From IMG/VR virus record IMGVR_UViG_3300025133_000060, positions 17,531-81,530 of that record: a stretch of 64,000 nt of DNA. One strand, given 5' to 3'. The translations under genes were made by a program, and so were the position numbers. Source of the stretch: a virus. The notes under the pieces were generated by a model, which was not told the DNA's origin, did not search any database, and saw only the letters and a program-made list of their open reading frames with translations. Positions within the stretch are counted from its first letter, which is position 1, and every line of letters begins with the position of its first letter. Shown one piece after another: positions 27,501-35,629 of the stretch.

Positions 27501-29805
27501 TGTTGGGGGAATAACTGGCTGACCTATCTCTATCTCGGCCTACTGCCGTTCCCGACCCCGCATAGAATCCTGATATTGGGTCGTATGGCCAAGTCCCACC
27601 ATTCCCAATGTCGGTGTCATTGACGGATGCTGAACCATCCCAATAATTGTAGCCGCCCCATGAGAACTCCGCCCCACCCATGATGCCCTGACAGACGAAT
27701 CCTTTGGCACAAGCGTATGTGGTAATGTCTTGGATTGAATTAGATTTGCTCGAAGGTGGGTCGGGCAAAGATATGCTATATCCGGTGTTGATGGTGAAGG
27801 TCAATTTGTGGCCGGTGAATGTGCCTACTGCACCACTCACAATTGTCGACTTGGCTACGCTTGCGAGCGCATCGACAGCCGTGATAATCCACCAACCAGA
27901 ACGAGATGAATAGCCACCCAATGTGTCAGTCGCTCCACCACCAAGCACCACACTCATCCAAGTGTCAGCATCCCATTCCATCCCATATTCTCGACTATTT
28001 GGACCCTGTTGCCATTGATACATCAAAGTTCCATCGGCGGCACGAAGGCCATTCAATACACCATCCATCTCCATGTAAATTGGCATACCTGCTTTCCATT
28101 TGTTCGCCTTGCCCACTTCGGTGTTATTATCCTCAACCCACACCGTCAGAGTTCCTGTGGCAGTTCCCGAAGTGGTATGAGGATTCCCCGACCCATCACC
28201 GCTGGCTTGCCCAACCGCATAAATTGGCGCACGAGTCGGGTTGGGTCGCACCAAACACGAACGAGGTTGTTGTTGAAGGGTTGCGGCAACGGGTGAACTC
28301 AAGGTGTTTGGTGAACTCCCACCATCTCCGGTCGCTCCATTGATGTATGCGTCATTTTGTTGACTATTCCACTCTATGTATGCAGGAAACCATTTGTATT
28401 GCACGACATCATAGTCATAGTTCCATCCTTGACCGGCTGGGCATAAGGGGCCTTGAATGAAATCAAACAAAGGGAATATCTGTGCGGATTGACTTCGTGA
28501 GGTTGTCGGTGTGTCCAGTTCGGCTTGGGTATTGGCGACTCCACCCTTGCCATTCCAAACCGCATAGCAAGTCGTTCCATCCGAGCCGCCAATGGTTCTC
28601 GCTGGGTCATAGATGTAGGGGATAAGTGAGCCACCAGAGAGTGTATATGTGCCGTCTTTCAAGAAGCAAGCGAGTGCAGTTCGCATTCGATATGAGGGTC
28701 CACCATAGGCGGATGATGATGGGTCAATATCCCAATTGACATAATCCCATAGGTTGTCGGGATTCCGAACAGTATCGACCTTTTGAAATGAACCAACCTG
28801 CCCCTCTTTGAAATCTCCAGATGACTTGAACCATTTGAATCGAGCCCCGCTAACCGTCTCAGTTTGTGGATATACTGTGTCGGTTTGAGGTTGTTGATTA
28901 TGACGGGTCATTCCTTCGTCAAAGAAATTGAAATATGTTCCCGAATCACCAATTCCAGATTCGGCTGGTCGGGCTTCTGTCCAGACGCCCCTCACAATGT
29001 CGTTGCTCACCCCCGCAGTCTCATATGATAATTGATTGTTATCATATAGCAACGGTTGGAACATCGTGGCGATGTAAAGGCCGATGTTCGGTAATGGATT
29101 GTTGTGAGCAAGGTCAATGCGTGGGTCGAGATTGGCCGCTGGCCAAGCGGATGATGAGGCGATTGTTCCACCGACACTTGTATCTCCCTTGAGACCCTGT
29201 GGGAGCCAAGCCGATTTAGTGGCCTGTTCGACCGCCATTCCGGTTGTTGCCGCCCAATAGGTATCGAAGGCGAGTTTATCCCACGAATTGGCTAATCCAT
29301 CCATCCAATCAATGAAGTCTTGAAGTGTTGCATATACCGGATAGGGGCCAGCCGAGTTCTTGTGGGGAGTCAATGGTGCGATGTTCTGGTTCATCGAACC
29401 AGCCGCCGCCGAGTCTTGAGCCCCATATCCATTCGATGTGTTCGTATCTGCGCTCGGCGAAACAAATCTCCATTCTGTGCTTGTGCCGTCAGGATGCGTC
29501 AAAATACAACGAGCATTATGAGTTCCAGAGTCGACAATCTCGATGGTCGGAGTTCCGGTTGGCTCACTCCCATCTATGTTCAAACACTCGACTCGAACAC
29601 CTGCCGTATTTGCTTCGTCATTGAATCCTCGACCTTCATCCTCAAGGGTATCTGCACCCAATTGAGTGTGGAACATCACAGGGTCAACGGATAAGCCGTT
29701 CTTGCCATCTCCCTTGATGTATGCTGGCCACCATCGTTGCTTCTCGGCCAAGTCATTGAGAACTCTTGAGAAGCGATATGAGATGATTCGTTTGAATGAT
29801 GCCAA
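24577..29805 (-). CDS. 1742-aa tail/adhesion protein with PKD domains
   Basis: This gene follows the tape measure directly (stop and start adjacent), where distal tail proteins are encoded. Residues 1-1370 are Gly/Trp/Tyr/Asn-rich beta structure, including a lectin-like region near 1240-1300 (DEEGMTMSIDGASKG) resembling LamG. Two PKD domains follow: one around VKFDFGDGVITDW...AHSYLIAGTYDA and a second around YTFTYGDGSGSTT...QHTYAAAGEYQA. The last 110 residues (FALSGSFLTE, FVGRITSFDYNREG) look like a phage distal-tail domain, which would anchor the adhesin to the tail tip. Its position suggests binding to host surface glycans. The domain calls for PKD are firm; the rest is inference. Confidence 0.75.
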   Translation of the reverse strand: MASFKRIISYRFSRVLNDLAEKQRWWPAYIKGDGKNGLSVDPVMFHTQLGADTLEDEGRGFNDEANTAGVRVECLNIDGSEPTGTPTIEIVDSGTHNARCILTHPDGTSTEWRFVSPSADTNTSNGYGAQDSAAAGSMNQNIAPLTPHKNSAGPYPVYATLQDFIDWMDGLANSWDKLAFDTYWAATTGMAVEQATKSAWLPQGLKGDTSVGGTIASSSAWPAANLDPRIDLAHNNPLPNIGLYIATMFQPLLYDNNQLSYETAGVSNDIVRGVWTEARPAESGIGDSGTYFNFFDEGMTRHNQQPQTDTVYPQTETVSGARFKWFKSSGDFKEGQVGSFQKVDTVRNPDNLWDYVNWDIDPSSSAYGGPSYRMRTALACFLKDGTYTLSGGSLIPYIYDPARTIGGSDGTTCYAVWNGKGGVANTQAELDTPTTSRSQSAQIFPLFDFIQGPLCPAGQGWNYDYDVVQYKWFPAYIEWNSQQNDAYINGATGDGGSSPNTLSSPVAATLQQQPRSCLVRPNPTRAPIYAVGQASGDGSGNPHTTSGTATGTLTVWVEDNNTEVGKANKWKAGMPIYMEMDGVLNGLRAADGTLMYQWQQGPNSREYGMEWDADTWMSVVLGGGATDTLGGYSSRSGWWIITAVDALASVAKSTIVSGAVGTFTGHKLTFTINTGYSISLPDPPSSKSNSIQDITTYACAKGFVCQGIMGGAEFSWGGYNYWDGSASVNDTDIGNGGTWPYDPISGFYAGSGTAVGRDRDRSASYSPNKYNIFTTQGPIYDAEMGVGFIGGAYIGGQNVPAYGGHNFTSPTRLTLDPLALWSNDMGGWFGDYANTPAGISLQSPTQDVFISNPIAGGHGGGMLRCNAPNSFGHAGQYFSITNVDRLSSSGMELVADMGWSNFSVGHNAVYEMSQTDPANVLSKNASKFSYNSQSAGWFSKGMTILFTSFYDQATGYHAWDYCPAGTGVEKWPYGRNRIWPVHERVATKGGYGSFGQTSWTLLEPNPTVVGDRTYGMETTNTGLTEVGCSPIWLDLQIKAWWPVQKDLLTIIDFDTGVNNIQFGRHAHNNHGSMLTWTQGFTRIGLIEGLNDEVSWGTGEGSATDLGWKSMNIQNESQTKLASHNSQIFVWGGSAMWGEPPAFNYNQADVSLGGDWVDVALENSWPYAAMGGNNVGWGTMGNYIGTGTPFTMTEGYHTMRATFDEEGMTMSIDGASKGKDLNSNDPVWGFSLLFQKSCGQGLKSNASPLHDGVGNDMWMANPTYNKTNAAFQMDEITIRHIPSDAMIPFPVDSRKQQIAGVGKYTGLSVEVDNINVSKGMNVKVSICPVNDNIATDLTVLRQGEGGTPYENFDALDLNVIGGFGSIDLTTLPTDATTNGFVIRFLFYVPTSSMATLQPVDWSTTPIIRSWSLEYDIKPTASIACIGNTFNGDITPPIDTKVGHIVSFRGTGITTDIDRIITQVKFDFGDGVITDWLPFTDQTLQTNTYDTAHSYLIAGTYDAKVYSKDDAGNESDAATMSVVVVNSAPVAVLRAVPSLIRAGQPITLDGTDSFDINAGASLSSYTFTYGDGSGSTTNASGTAQHTYAAAGEYQATLVVVDNDSASSQTATAIIKVLPATLVVPLVFNIMPKGFQRNRSAEWSQTPVLDAVYPELTDMGQRHDEFALSGSFLTETANADIEFVEELLMSGSLVEFMWESVNYVGTPTGKTFVGRITSFDYNREGGRHGETPYTINLVREAGLGV

Positions 29806-32100
29806 TCAAATCACCCCTCGCACACTTTTAACTCGGCCACTCAACGCTCGGATAAGTGCCTTATCAAATGCGTCTTGCACTTCGACCTTATTCACATTAT
29901 TCCCTGCGCCGATGTGGATGCCACCATTCACAACAATCGTTGGCGTATTGGAGCCGATACTCGTTCCGTTCTGCGCTTTCATCATCGAAGATGCGATAAT
30001 TCCGTCAATCTTCTCGATTGGGATGATTGCTTCGGGTCCGGCTTCACCAACGATTCCCATTTGAGGCTCGTTCACGATTCCACCTTCGGCGAAGAATAAT
30101 CCACCGACCGCACCGCCGATGAGCGCACCAACGGGTCCACCCATCATGAATCCAATTCCAGCGCCAGCCGCCGCCGACCCCATACTGAATCCGGTGTCCT
30201 CTTCTAAGTCATTTGAGAATCCCTCCATATCAAATCCAAGCATCTGGGCTATCGCCGACAATACTCGCCAAACCGGATTGATGACTTCAAACCAAGCACC
30301 AAAGGCGGCTCCAAGACCGTCAATGACTCCCTCGAAGTCGAGTTCGATAATCGAATTGATGACCTGTGCAATCGCACCAATCATTCGATAGACCGGCTCC
30401 ATGAAAAAGAACATGAATTGAAGCGCATATCCAACCAATTTGAGAACTGGCGCAAGGAGAATGAGAACATCGGCGAAGGTTTGGAACATCGGAACCAATG
30501 CTTCGAGAAGCGGCGGCAATATCTCTCCGACAGCAACCGCAAGTTCAGCGAATGCTGGAACCATCGGTGCGAGATTCACAATCATCTCCTTGAGAGCAGG
30601 GATGACTTCTTCAACGAGCATGGGTCCGAAGTTCTCGCCGATGTCCAACAAGAACGATTCCCAAGCCGCACCCAGACTTTGGAGAGAGAACAGGGTTGAG
30701 GTCTCCATCACCTTTGTGATTTCAGCCGTCTTTCCAATCCCCTCTTGAGCCTTCTTATTGGCTTCTGTGAGTTCATTCATCCCATCGACATTCGCCAACA
30801 ATGCCATCGCCGCTGTTCCACCACGAACGCCGAATAATTCCAACATTTGATTTGTGGTCGCACCCGAATCTCGCAATTGTAGGAACACATCGCTTAGGCT
30901 GGTGAGTCCGGTTGTCTGTTCCCCAACGGTTTTGTTAAGGTCGGAATATGACTCCTTTTGTGCTTGGATGGTTTCATTGACCCTCTTCTGTTCTGCGCCA
31001 GTAATTTGTTGCTCGATTCTTCGCTCGGCCATCGTGATGTTGAGGTCGGCATTCGCTGATTCGAGTCGACTAATTTGTTCCATCTCACGCTTGTTGAGGT
31101 CTCGCCCCTCTCGTTCGGCTCTGCGCTTGATTTTCATTATCGCCAGACTGTTTTGTTGTTGGTCGATGCTCAAGTCGGAGAGTTCGGCGTTCAACGCCTT
31201 CATCTGTGCATTGGTCGCCGCCGCCGACACCTTGCTTGCTTCAAGTTCTTGAGCAACGGTTCGGAGTGCGGTTTTGGCCGCTTGGCCAGCCGGAGTGAGT
31301 GTGAAGAAGTCGAGCCCCAAGTCTGCCATCATTTTGCGAGCATCATCGGTCGGCTTGAGCAATTTAGTGATGGCCATACGCAAGGCGGTTCCAGCCATCG
31401 AGCCTTGAAGTCCTGCATTCCCCAATTGACCAACGGCGGATGCCGCTTCTTCAAGTGAAATCCCCGCCGCCGAAGCGGTTGGTGCGAGGAACTTCATTGA
31501 TTGTCCAAGACCTTGAATGTCGGTGAAAGTCGAAGTCATTGTATTGAGCAGAATATCGTTGACATTCCGAAGTTCAGAAGTCTCCATTTGCATTCCCTTG
31601 AGGCTTGAGATTGCGACAGACGCCGCTTCGGGAATTGTGATGCCAGCCGCAATTGCGAGATTGTTGAGGTTCTCCAGAGCCTTGCCTTCGACCATCTCTT
31701 CTGAACCCAATCCCGCCAGAGCAAGAATCTGCGCCGCTTCTGCGACTTCGCTGGCGGTGGATTTGGTCGCCATTCCCAGATTGCGAACTTCGGTTGTTAA
31801 TTCGGGAATGTCATCCATTCCCATTTTGCCCATGATTGCCGCCGTCTTAATCATCTTGGCTTCAAAGTCGATGAAGGTCTTGGTTGCCTTAACCGCAAAT
31901 GCCGCCACGATAGCAACACCAGCCGCCGCCGCCGCTACACCCATAGCGATGAATCCGGCTTTGGACATTCCAACGAACTTGGACATCGAGCCGCCAGATG
32001 CCGCAAGTCCGGTTTGAACCGAAGCCATGCCTTGTGAGAACCCTTTGGTGTTCGCACCGACCTTGACATTGATGTTCATATCATTATTGGGCATACTCAT
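29806..32100 (-). CDS. Tail tape measure protein (TP901-like)
   Basis: A 764-aa protein. A hydrophobic Ala/Gly stretch at residues 50-70 is followed by the TP901-type core: IDFEAKMIKTAAIMG, TEVRNLGMATKSTASEVAEAA, then EAASAVGQLGNAGLQGSMAG. A long charged coiled coil occupies about 290-390, and hydrophobic segments with a Gly-rich stretch (GAAAGAGIGFMMGGPVGA) occur near 650-690. It fixes tail length and is ejected with DNA. The length implies a tail of moderate size. The start overlaps the frameshifted chaperone stop by ATGA. Confidence 0.9.
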   Translation of the reverse strand: MSMPNNDMNINVKVGANTKGFSQGMASVQTGLAASGGSMSKFVGMSKAGFIAMGVAAAAAGVAIVAAFAVKATKTFIDFEAKMIKTAAIMGKMGMDDIPELTTEVRNLGMATKSTASEVAEAAQILALAGLGSEEMVEGKALENLNNLAIAAGITIPEAASVAISSLKGMQMETSELRNVNDILLNTMTSTFTDIQGLGQSMKFLAPTASAAGISLEEAASAVGQLGNAGLQGSMAGTALRMAITKLLKPTDDARKMMADLGLDFFTLTPAGQAAKTALRTVAQELEASKVSAAATNAQMKALNAELSDLSIDQQQNSLAIMKIKRRAEREGRDLNKREMEQISRLESANADLNITMAERRIEQQITGAEQKRVNETIQAQKESYSDLNKTVGEQTTGLTSLSDVFLQLRDSGATTNQMLELFGVRGGTAAMALLANVDGMNELTEANKKAQEGIGKTAEITKVMETSTLFSLQSLGAAWESFLLDIGENFGPMLVEEVIPALKEMIVNLAPMVPAFAELAVAVGEILPPLLEALVPMFQTFADVLILLAPVLKLVGYALQFMFFFMEPVYRMIGAIAQVINSIIELDFEGVIDGLGAAFGAWFEVINPVWRVLSAIAQMLGFDMEGFSNDLEEDTGFSMGSAAAGAGIGFMMGGPVGALIGGAVGGLFFAEGGIVNEPQMGIVGEAGPEAIIPIEKIDGIIASSMMKAQNGTSIGSNTPTIVVNGGIHIGAGNNVNKVEVQDAFDKALIRALSGRVKSVRGVI

Positions 32101-32644
32101 CGTCTCCTATTCTGCTTCGCTCTCTTCGCATACTTCTCTTCTCGCTTCTTGTGTTCAACGAAAGCATTCGCCAAGAACGCAGTATCACGAGGGTCCATCT
32201 CACGCCAGTCTTGTGGAGTGAGTGAAAAGTCTTTCAGTAAATGAAAATAGAATTGACCCTCATGGGTCTCGGAGAACCTTACGATTCCCCCAGAACACCA
32301 CCACCGTCTGGTGTTGGTGAACCAACCGCCGATACCACCGCTTGAGCGATTGCACCCAATAGTGTCAATGGCAGTTTTTGGAACTCTCCCCATTTGAGAG
32401 ATGAGTCGCACTTCTTGAGCATCTCGAAAGTCATTCGCAATCCGAGATATTCTGTTTTGTCCTCTCCAGACAATTTGAGAACTGCTGGGTCCGACTTGAG
32501 AACTTGATATTCGGCGGCTGAAATTGGTCGAGCGAGAAGGCTCGACACTTCTTTGCCATCCGCCCCAACGAGTCCAACCCCCGTCATGTCGACCTCGATG
32601 TCGGCGTTGGCTTTGTCCAGCGTGGAATCCAACCATTGAGCCAA
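32097..32644 (-). CDS. Tail assembly chaperone, frameshifted GT-like product
   Basis: The 121-aa upstream ORF (32279-32644) ends in TAA, but the -1 frame continues across the junction for about 63 codons to 32097, ending immediately before the tape measure. The continuation (FHLLKDFSLTPQDWREMDP, then AFVEHKKREEKYAKRAKQ) has the helical basic C-terminus of a T domain. The frame change can occur at the run of five G (plus-strand C 32287-32291, codons CTG GGG GAA). This is the gpG/gpGT arrangement of lambda-like tails. The slip site is not a canonical heptamer, so the mechanism needs proof. Confidence 0.6.
32279..32644 (-). CDS. Tail assembly chaperone, short G-like product
   Basis: A 121-aa protein starting at TTG (32644); no in-frame ATG is available and GGTGA lies 6 nt upstream. 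The order is tube gene, this gene, then tape measure, which is diagnostic for tail assembly chaperones. The body is helical (KSDPAVLKLSGEDKTEYL) with a C-terminal Pro/Gly-rich linker at which the frameshift would occur. Confidence 0.7.
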   Translation of the reverse strand: MAQWLDSTLDKANADIEVDMTGVGLVGADGKEVSSLLARPISAAEYQVLKSDPAVLKLSGEDKTEYLGLRMTFEMLKKCDSSLKWGEFQKLPLTLLGAIAQAVVSAVGSPTPDGGGVLGES

Positions 32645-32657
32645 TTCTAATCACCCC

Positions 32658-33053
32658 TCAAGCGTCTCGGTTGAAGGTGAGTCCTTCAAACGATGCGTTC
32701 ACCATCAAAGCACCTTCAGCACCAGCCTCAAGTCCTTCGATAGCAAGGTCGGTCAAAACACAACCAGATACGGTGTATGTGTCAGTTCCGGTTTGTTCTG
32801 CATCGAACTCGATTGTGTATTCTGCGCTGGTGTTGAACCATGTCCACAATTCTTCATCGGAGATTCCCCAAGCCTTCTTGAGAGTTCCGCTGACGGTCTT
32901 GACACCACGAGTGTGTGCAACATTTGTGTTTGTTCCAAGTGTGATGTATTTGCCCGTTGCTTGAGCGAGCGAAAAGTCGCCACTCACAAAGCCAATGATG
33001 GTAGTGTTGGCGGTGATTTTACCTGTGCATCCGGTGTATGAGTGAACGGCCAT
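32658..33053 (-). CDS. Major tail tube protein candidate
   Basis: A 131-aa beta-rich protein starting MAVHSYTGCTGKI. The pattern (GFVSGDFSLAQATGKY, then TVSGTLKKAWG and a final VNASFEGLTFNRDA) fits the tube fold of tailed phages, where a small protein forms stacked hexamers. It sits immediately before the tail chaperone and tape measure. The start at 33053 is preferred over in-frame codons further upstream. The promoter is unclear; AGAATA lies about 24-28 nt upstream. Confidence 0.7.
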   Translation of the reverse strand: MAVHSYTGCTGKITANTTIIGFVSGDFSLAQATGKYITLGTNTNVAHTRGVKTVSGTLKKAWGISDEELWTWFNTSAEYTIEFDAEQTGTDTYTVSGCVLTDLAIEGLEAGAEGALMVNASFEGLTFNRDA

Positions 33054-33100
33054 GTTAATCCCTTGCTTCAAACGGTATTCTTTGGGGTTCTTAACGGTGT

Positions 33101-33490
33101 TTATTCTTCTTCGGTGTTGCCAACCCTGAATCCACCCATATCTAAGCGCATTCTCTCGACTTGAAGTTTATCCAATCCTTCGACTGGTATTTGCTGGTGT
33201 GGGCTATGCTCAAATCGTTCGACCATACACTTCTTGCACCGATGTTCGCTATCTTTGCCATGTGAAGGTGCGCCCATTTTCAAAAGTTCCTTCTTGAATC
33301 GGTGTCGCTCATCCTTAACTGGCCAATCGACTTCGATTGCACATGGATTCCCATGCTTCTCACATCGAGTGTGAAAACGATGCCCACACTTGATTGGCTT
33401 CTTGAGTGGTCGAGGCTTCTTTGCCTTCGATGCCTTCGATGCCTTCTTCGGTCGAGGGATTCGTTTGCGTTGGGGATGCCGCTTGCTCAT
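33101..33490 (-). CDS. Basic zinc-binding protein
   Basis: A 129-aa protein. The first 35 residues are Lys/Arg/Pro-rich (RPKKASKASKAKKPRPLKK). Then come CGHRFHTRCEKHGNPC and HRCKKCMVERFEH, which supply Cys and His ligands for one or two zinc sites. It overlaps the glycosyltransferase stop by ATGA, so the two are made together. It may bind nucleic acid or be a virion minor protein; no family is recognised. Confidence 0.6.
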   Translation of the reverse strand: MSKRHPQRKRIPRPKKASKASKAKKPRPLKKPIKCGHRFHTRCEKHGNPCAIEVDWPVKDERHRFKKELLKMGAPSHGKDSEHRCKKCMVERFEHSPHQQIPVEGLDKLQVERMRLDMGGFRVGNTEEE

Positions 33491-34821
33491 GATTGTTCAC
33501 CATTCCGTTGCGTCATGAGAGTCATTGGATGGTCAGTTCCAGTTCGAGATTCAATCAAGTCGTGGAATTGTTTGGTGATGTTGTCCCAATCCAGATTATC
33601 GACAGCCCATTTGCGAGCCGCTTTGCCTCGCTTCTTGACTTCATTTGGCTTTGTATGGACTTCGACAAGTGCATCTGCGAGCAATTCACAATTGACCAAT
33701 CCCATCTCGACTCCCCAACGGGGTCCGACAATCGACTCTGAACATGGAATCAACCATCCTCGTTCGTTATCGGCTCCAATCAGTTCGGGTCCTGTGCTAT
33801 TGTCAGGGAGAATGATTGGGATTCCACAAGACATCGCTTCGGCAGATGGGATTCCGAATCCCTCGCCGCCGGTCGCCAGCACATGAGCATCGGTGCATCC
33901 ATACAAATTAGCCAAGTCCTCTCGACTAATTCCATGAAGTGGGTTGCTTGACCCATCGGAGAACATGACATTATTCGACAATCCGTAATCTTTGATGAGG
34001 TCGGGTAATTTCCACCCACCCATGTTCATCGAATCAACAGGGTCGCCACAATGAATGACCAATCCCAGAGCATTTGGGTCATCCAATTTATCGAGCGCAA
34101 TACGGAGAGCCTTGAGCAATCGAGGAATCTGCTTTCGATTTGTGTTGCGACCAACAGATGAGAACAATGTCTTGAATCCAAGACCCAATTTGTTCCGCAT
34201 TATCTCTCGTTCTTGAGCAGGCATTGGCTTGAACACATCAATATCGACACCGTGATAAATCATCGGATTCTCATCAATCGGCGTATCGGTGTATCTGTCG
34301 AGGTCGGGGAACTTCAATTGTGGATGGCCATCGCCAACCGAATTGTGTTTGGCTATGAAATCCAACCACACATTCTTGCCGAACTCACTCATCCACAGGT
34401 TGGTGTGTGTGTGGCCGAGAATGCGACTCCATTGGTGTGAGATTGGAACACCATCAATTGGAGTGTATGCGATGTGTGGAATCCCAATACCATTACTGGA
34501 TAAAACCATGTGGCCGGTGAACCAACAATCAATCAACGAGACGAACACATCAGGCTTAATGGTTTGGAGATGATAATCCAAGACTGTGGGGGAATTACCT
34601 TCTCCGCCGCTTTGGAGTTTTTCACCACCGAAGCCACCAAGACCTGCGTGAACGAGAGTCCACCCCTCTTCATGAGTCATACTTTCGCCGTTGTAATCCC
34701 ACCCCATGACATACACTTCATGGCCATAATCCTTGATGAGTCGCTTGATAATTTCACGACTCACTACTGCATAACCTGTTGGTCGAATGGGTTGCTCTGA
34801 ACCCCATAGAATCTTCGCCAT
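33487..34821 (-). CDS. GT4-family glycosyltransferase
   Basis: A 444-aa GT-B enzyme. The N-terminal half has the acceptor-side Rossmann pattern (RPTGYAVVSREIIKRL, KPDVFVSLIDCWFTG). The donor half carries SSVGRNTNRKQIPRLLKAL, then GGEGFGIPSAEAMSCGIPI, the GT4 motif with the catalytic Glu, and a PELIGADNERGWLI end. It should transfer a nucleotide-sugar glycosyl unit, probably onto virion proteins or to mask the host surface. The start MAKILWGSE (34821) is chosen by family length. A longer start at 34893 is possible: an early box (34928-34935) with TATTGTGATTCGGGG upstream would place a transcript start near 34904. Confidence 0.85.
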   Translation of the reverse strand: MAKILWGSEQPIRPTGYAVVSREIIKRLIKDYGHEVYVMGWDYNGESMTHEEGWTLVHAGLGGFGGEKLQSGGEGNSPTVLDYHLQTIKPDVFVSLIDCWFTGHMVLSSNGIGIPHIAYTPIDGVPISHQWSRILGHTHTNLWMSEFGKNVWLDFIAKHNSVGDGHPQLKFPDLDRYTDTPIDENPMIYHGVDIDVFKPMPAQEREIMRNKLGLGFKTLFSSVGRNTNRKQIPRLLKALRIALDKLDDPNALGLVIHCGDPVDSMNMGGWKLPDLIKDYGLSNNVMFSDGSSNPLHGISREDLANLYGCTDAHVLATGGEGFGIPSAEAMSCGIPIILPDNSTGPELIGADNERGWLIPCSESIVGPRWGVEMGLVNCELLADALVEVHTKPNEVKKRGKAARKWAVDNLDWDNITKQFHDLIESRTGTDHPMTLMTQRNGEQS

Positions 34822-35030
34822 GAGGATGCGAACCTTTTGCCCTGCTTCAAGGCTTCGGTGAAAACAAAGTGTCAACGACCAAAGAGCGAACATTGGCCGA
34901 TGACGATTTGTCGACCACGACCCCACCTATTTGAATACCCCGAATCACAATATGGTGGGGGTTTGTATGTTTTCAATCGCAATTATTCCATTCGATAACT
35001 GTCATATCGAGGAAAATAAGGGAACAAAAC

Positions 35031-35058
35031 CATTGAGATTCCGAAGCCTTTATAGGGG
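35031..35058 (+). promoter_or_regulatory. Upstream-element early promoter, plus strand
   Basis: CATTGAGATTCCGAAGCC runs into TTTATAGGGGG. The ATG at 35078 is 24-29 nt below the box. It is one of three nearly identical plus-strand copies. Confidence 0.85.
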
Positions 35059-35077
35059 GAAACCCACAGGCATAGAT

Positions 35078-35431
35078 ATGAGCCGACAAAGCCCGAACCA
35101 ATACGCCGACACAGACGCAACATGGAACACCAATGTTGTCTTGCCCGAAGAAGTAATTGAAGCCTATATGGATATGCAAGCACGAGTGTTCGCAAAGCAC
35201 GAAGGACACCCATCATTCAACCATGCTATGTATTCCCAGACTCCACAAGACTTTCAAGAAGCATATTCCGCTGGATATGAACAAGCAGACCGTTGCCAAG
35301 AAGTATTCGGAACAATGTCAGTCAACAACCGCAACCGCACCGGAATCCGCAACACAACAGGAATCCGCTATGCAACCGGCGTTGCCGCAAAAGCATTCCA
35401 AGCAGGATTCAATGCTCGCACAATGGAGTGA
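35078..35431 (+). CDS. Early plus-strand island protein
   Basis: A 117-aa protein that starts MSRQSP, similar to the MSNRSP start of the other island gene at 43871. The middle is helical and acidic. The C-terminus has a near-repeat, TGIRN then TGIRYATG, followed by a helix AAKAFQAGFNA. No family is recognised. Codon use favours A-ending codons (GCA, ACA, CAA) more than the surrounding late genes. The leaderless start follows the strong promoter; an in-frame upstream ATG at 34931 lies before the promoter and is rejected. Confidence 0.65.
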   Translation: MSRQSPNQYADTDATWNTNVVLPEEVIEAYMDMQARVFAKHEGHPSFNHAMYSQTPQDFQEAYSAGYEQADRCQEVFGTMSVNNRNRTGIRNTTGIRYATGVAAKAFQAGFNARTME

Positions 35432-35436
35432 TTCAA

Positions 35437-35628
35437 ATGACTGAAATGACAATCTCCCAAGCATGGACCCAAGCATCTGAACAATCAGGACTCTCACAGG
35501 TTTCACCGGAGATGGGAGTCGGACTCACCATTCTTCTCGGAATCGCAGAAGTCCTTTGGTGGTTCGGCGTTGCATGGGTCTCTCGCAAGGGCTACAAATT
35601 ATTCCGCCAGAAGCCTCAAGTGAACTGA
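35437..35628 (+). CDS. 63-aa single-span membrane protein
   Basis: A short protein with a hydrophobic helix VGLTILLGIAEVLWWFGVAW at about residues 26-45, followed by a basic tail (RKGYKLFRQK). This predicts one transmembrane segment with a cytoplasmic C-terminus. It follows the 117-aa gene by 5 nt in the same plus-strand transcript and ends 1 nt from the convergent LamG gene. It could be an early membrane modifier or a holin-class protein; there is no evidence for either. Confidence 0.65.
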   Translation: MTEMTISQAWTQASEQSGLSQVSPEMGVGLTILLGIAEVLWWFGVAWVSRKGYKLFRQKPQVN

Positions 35629-35629
35629 A

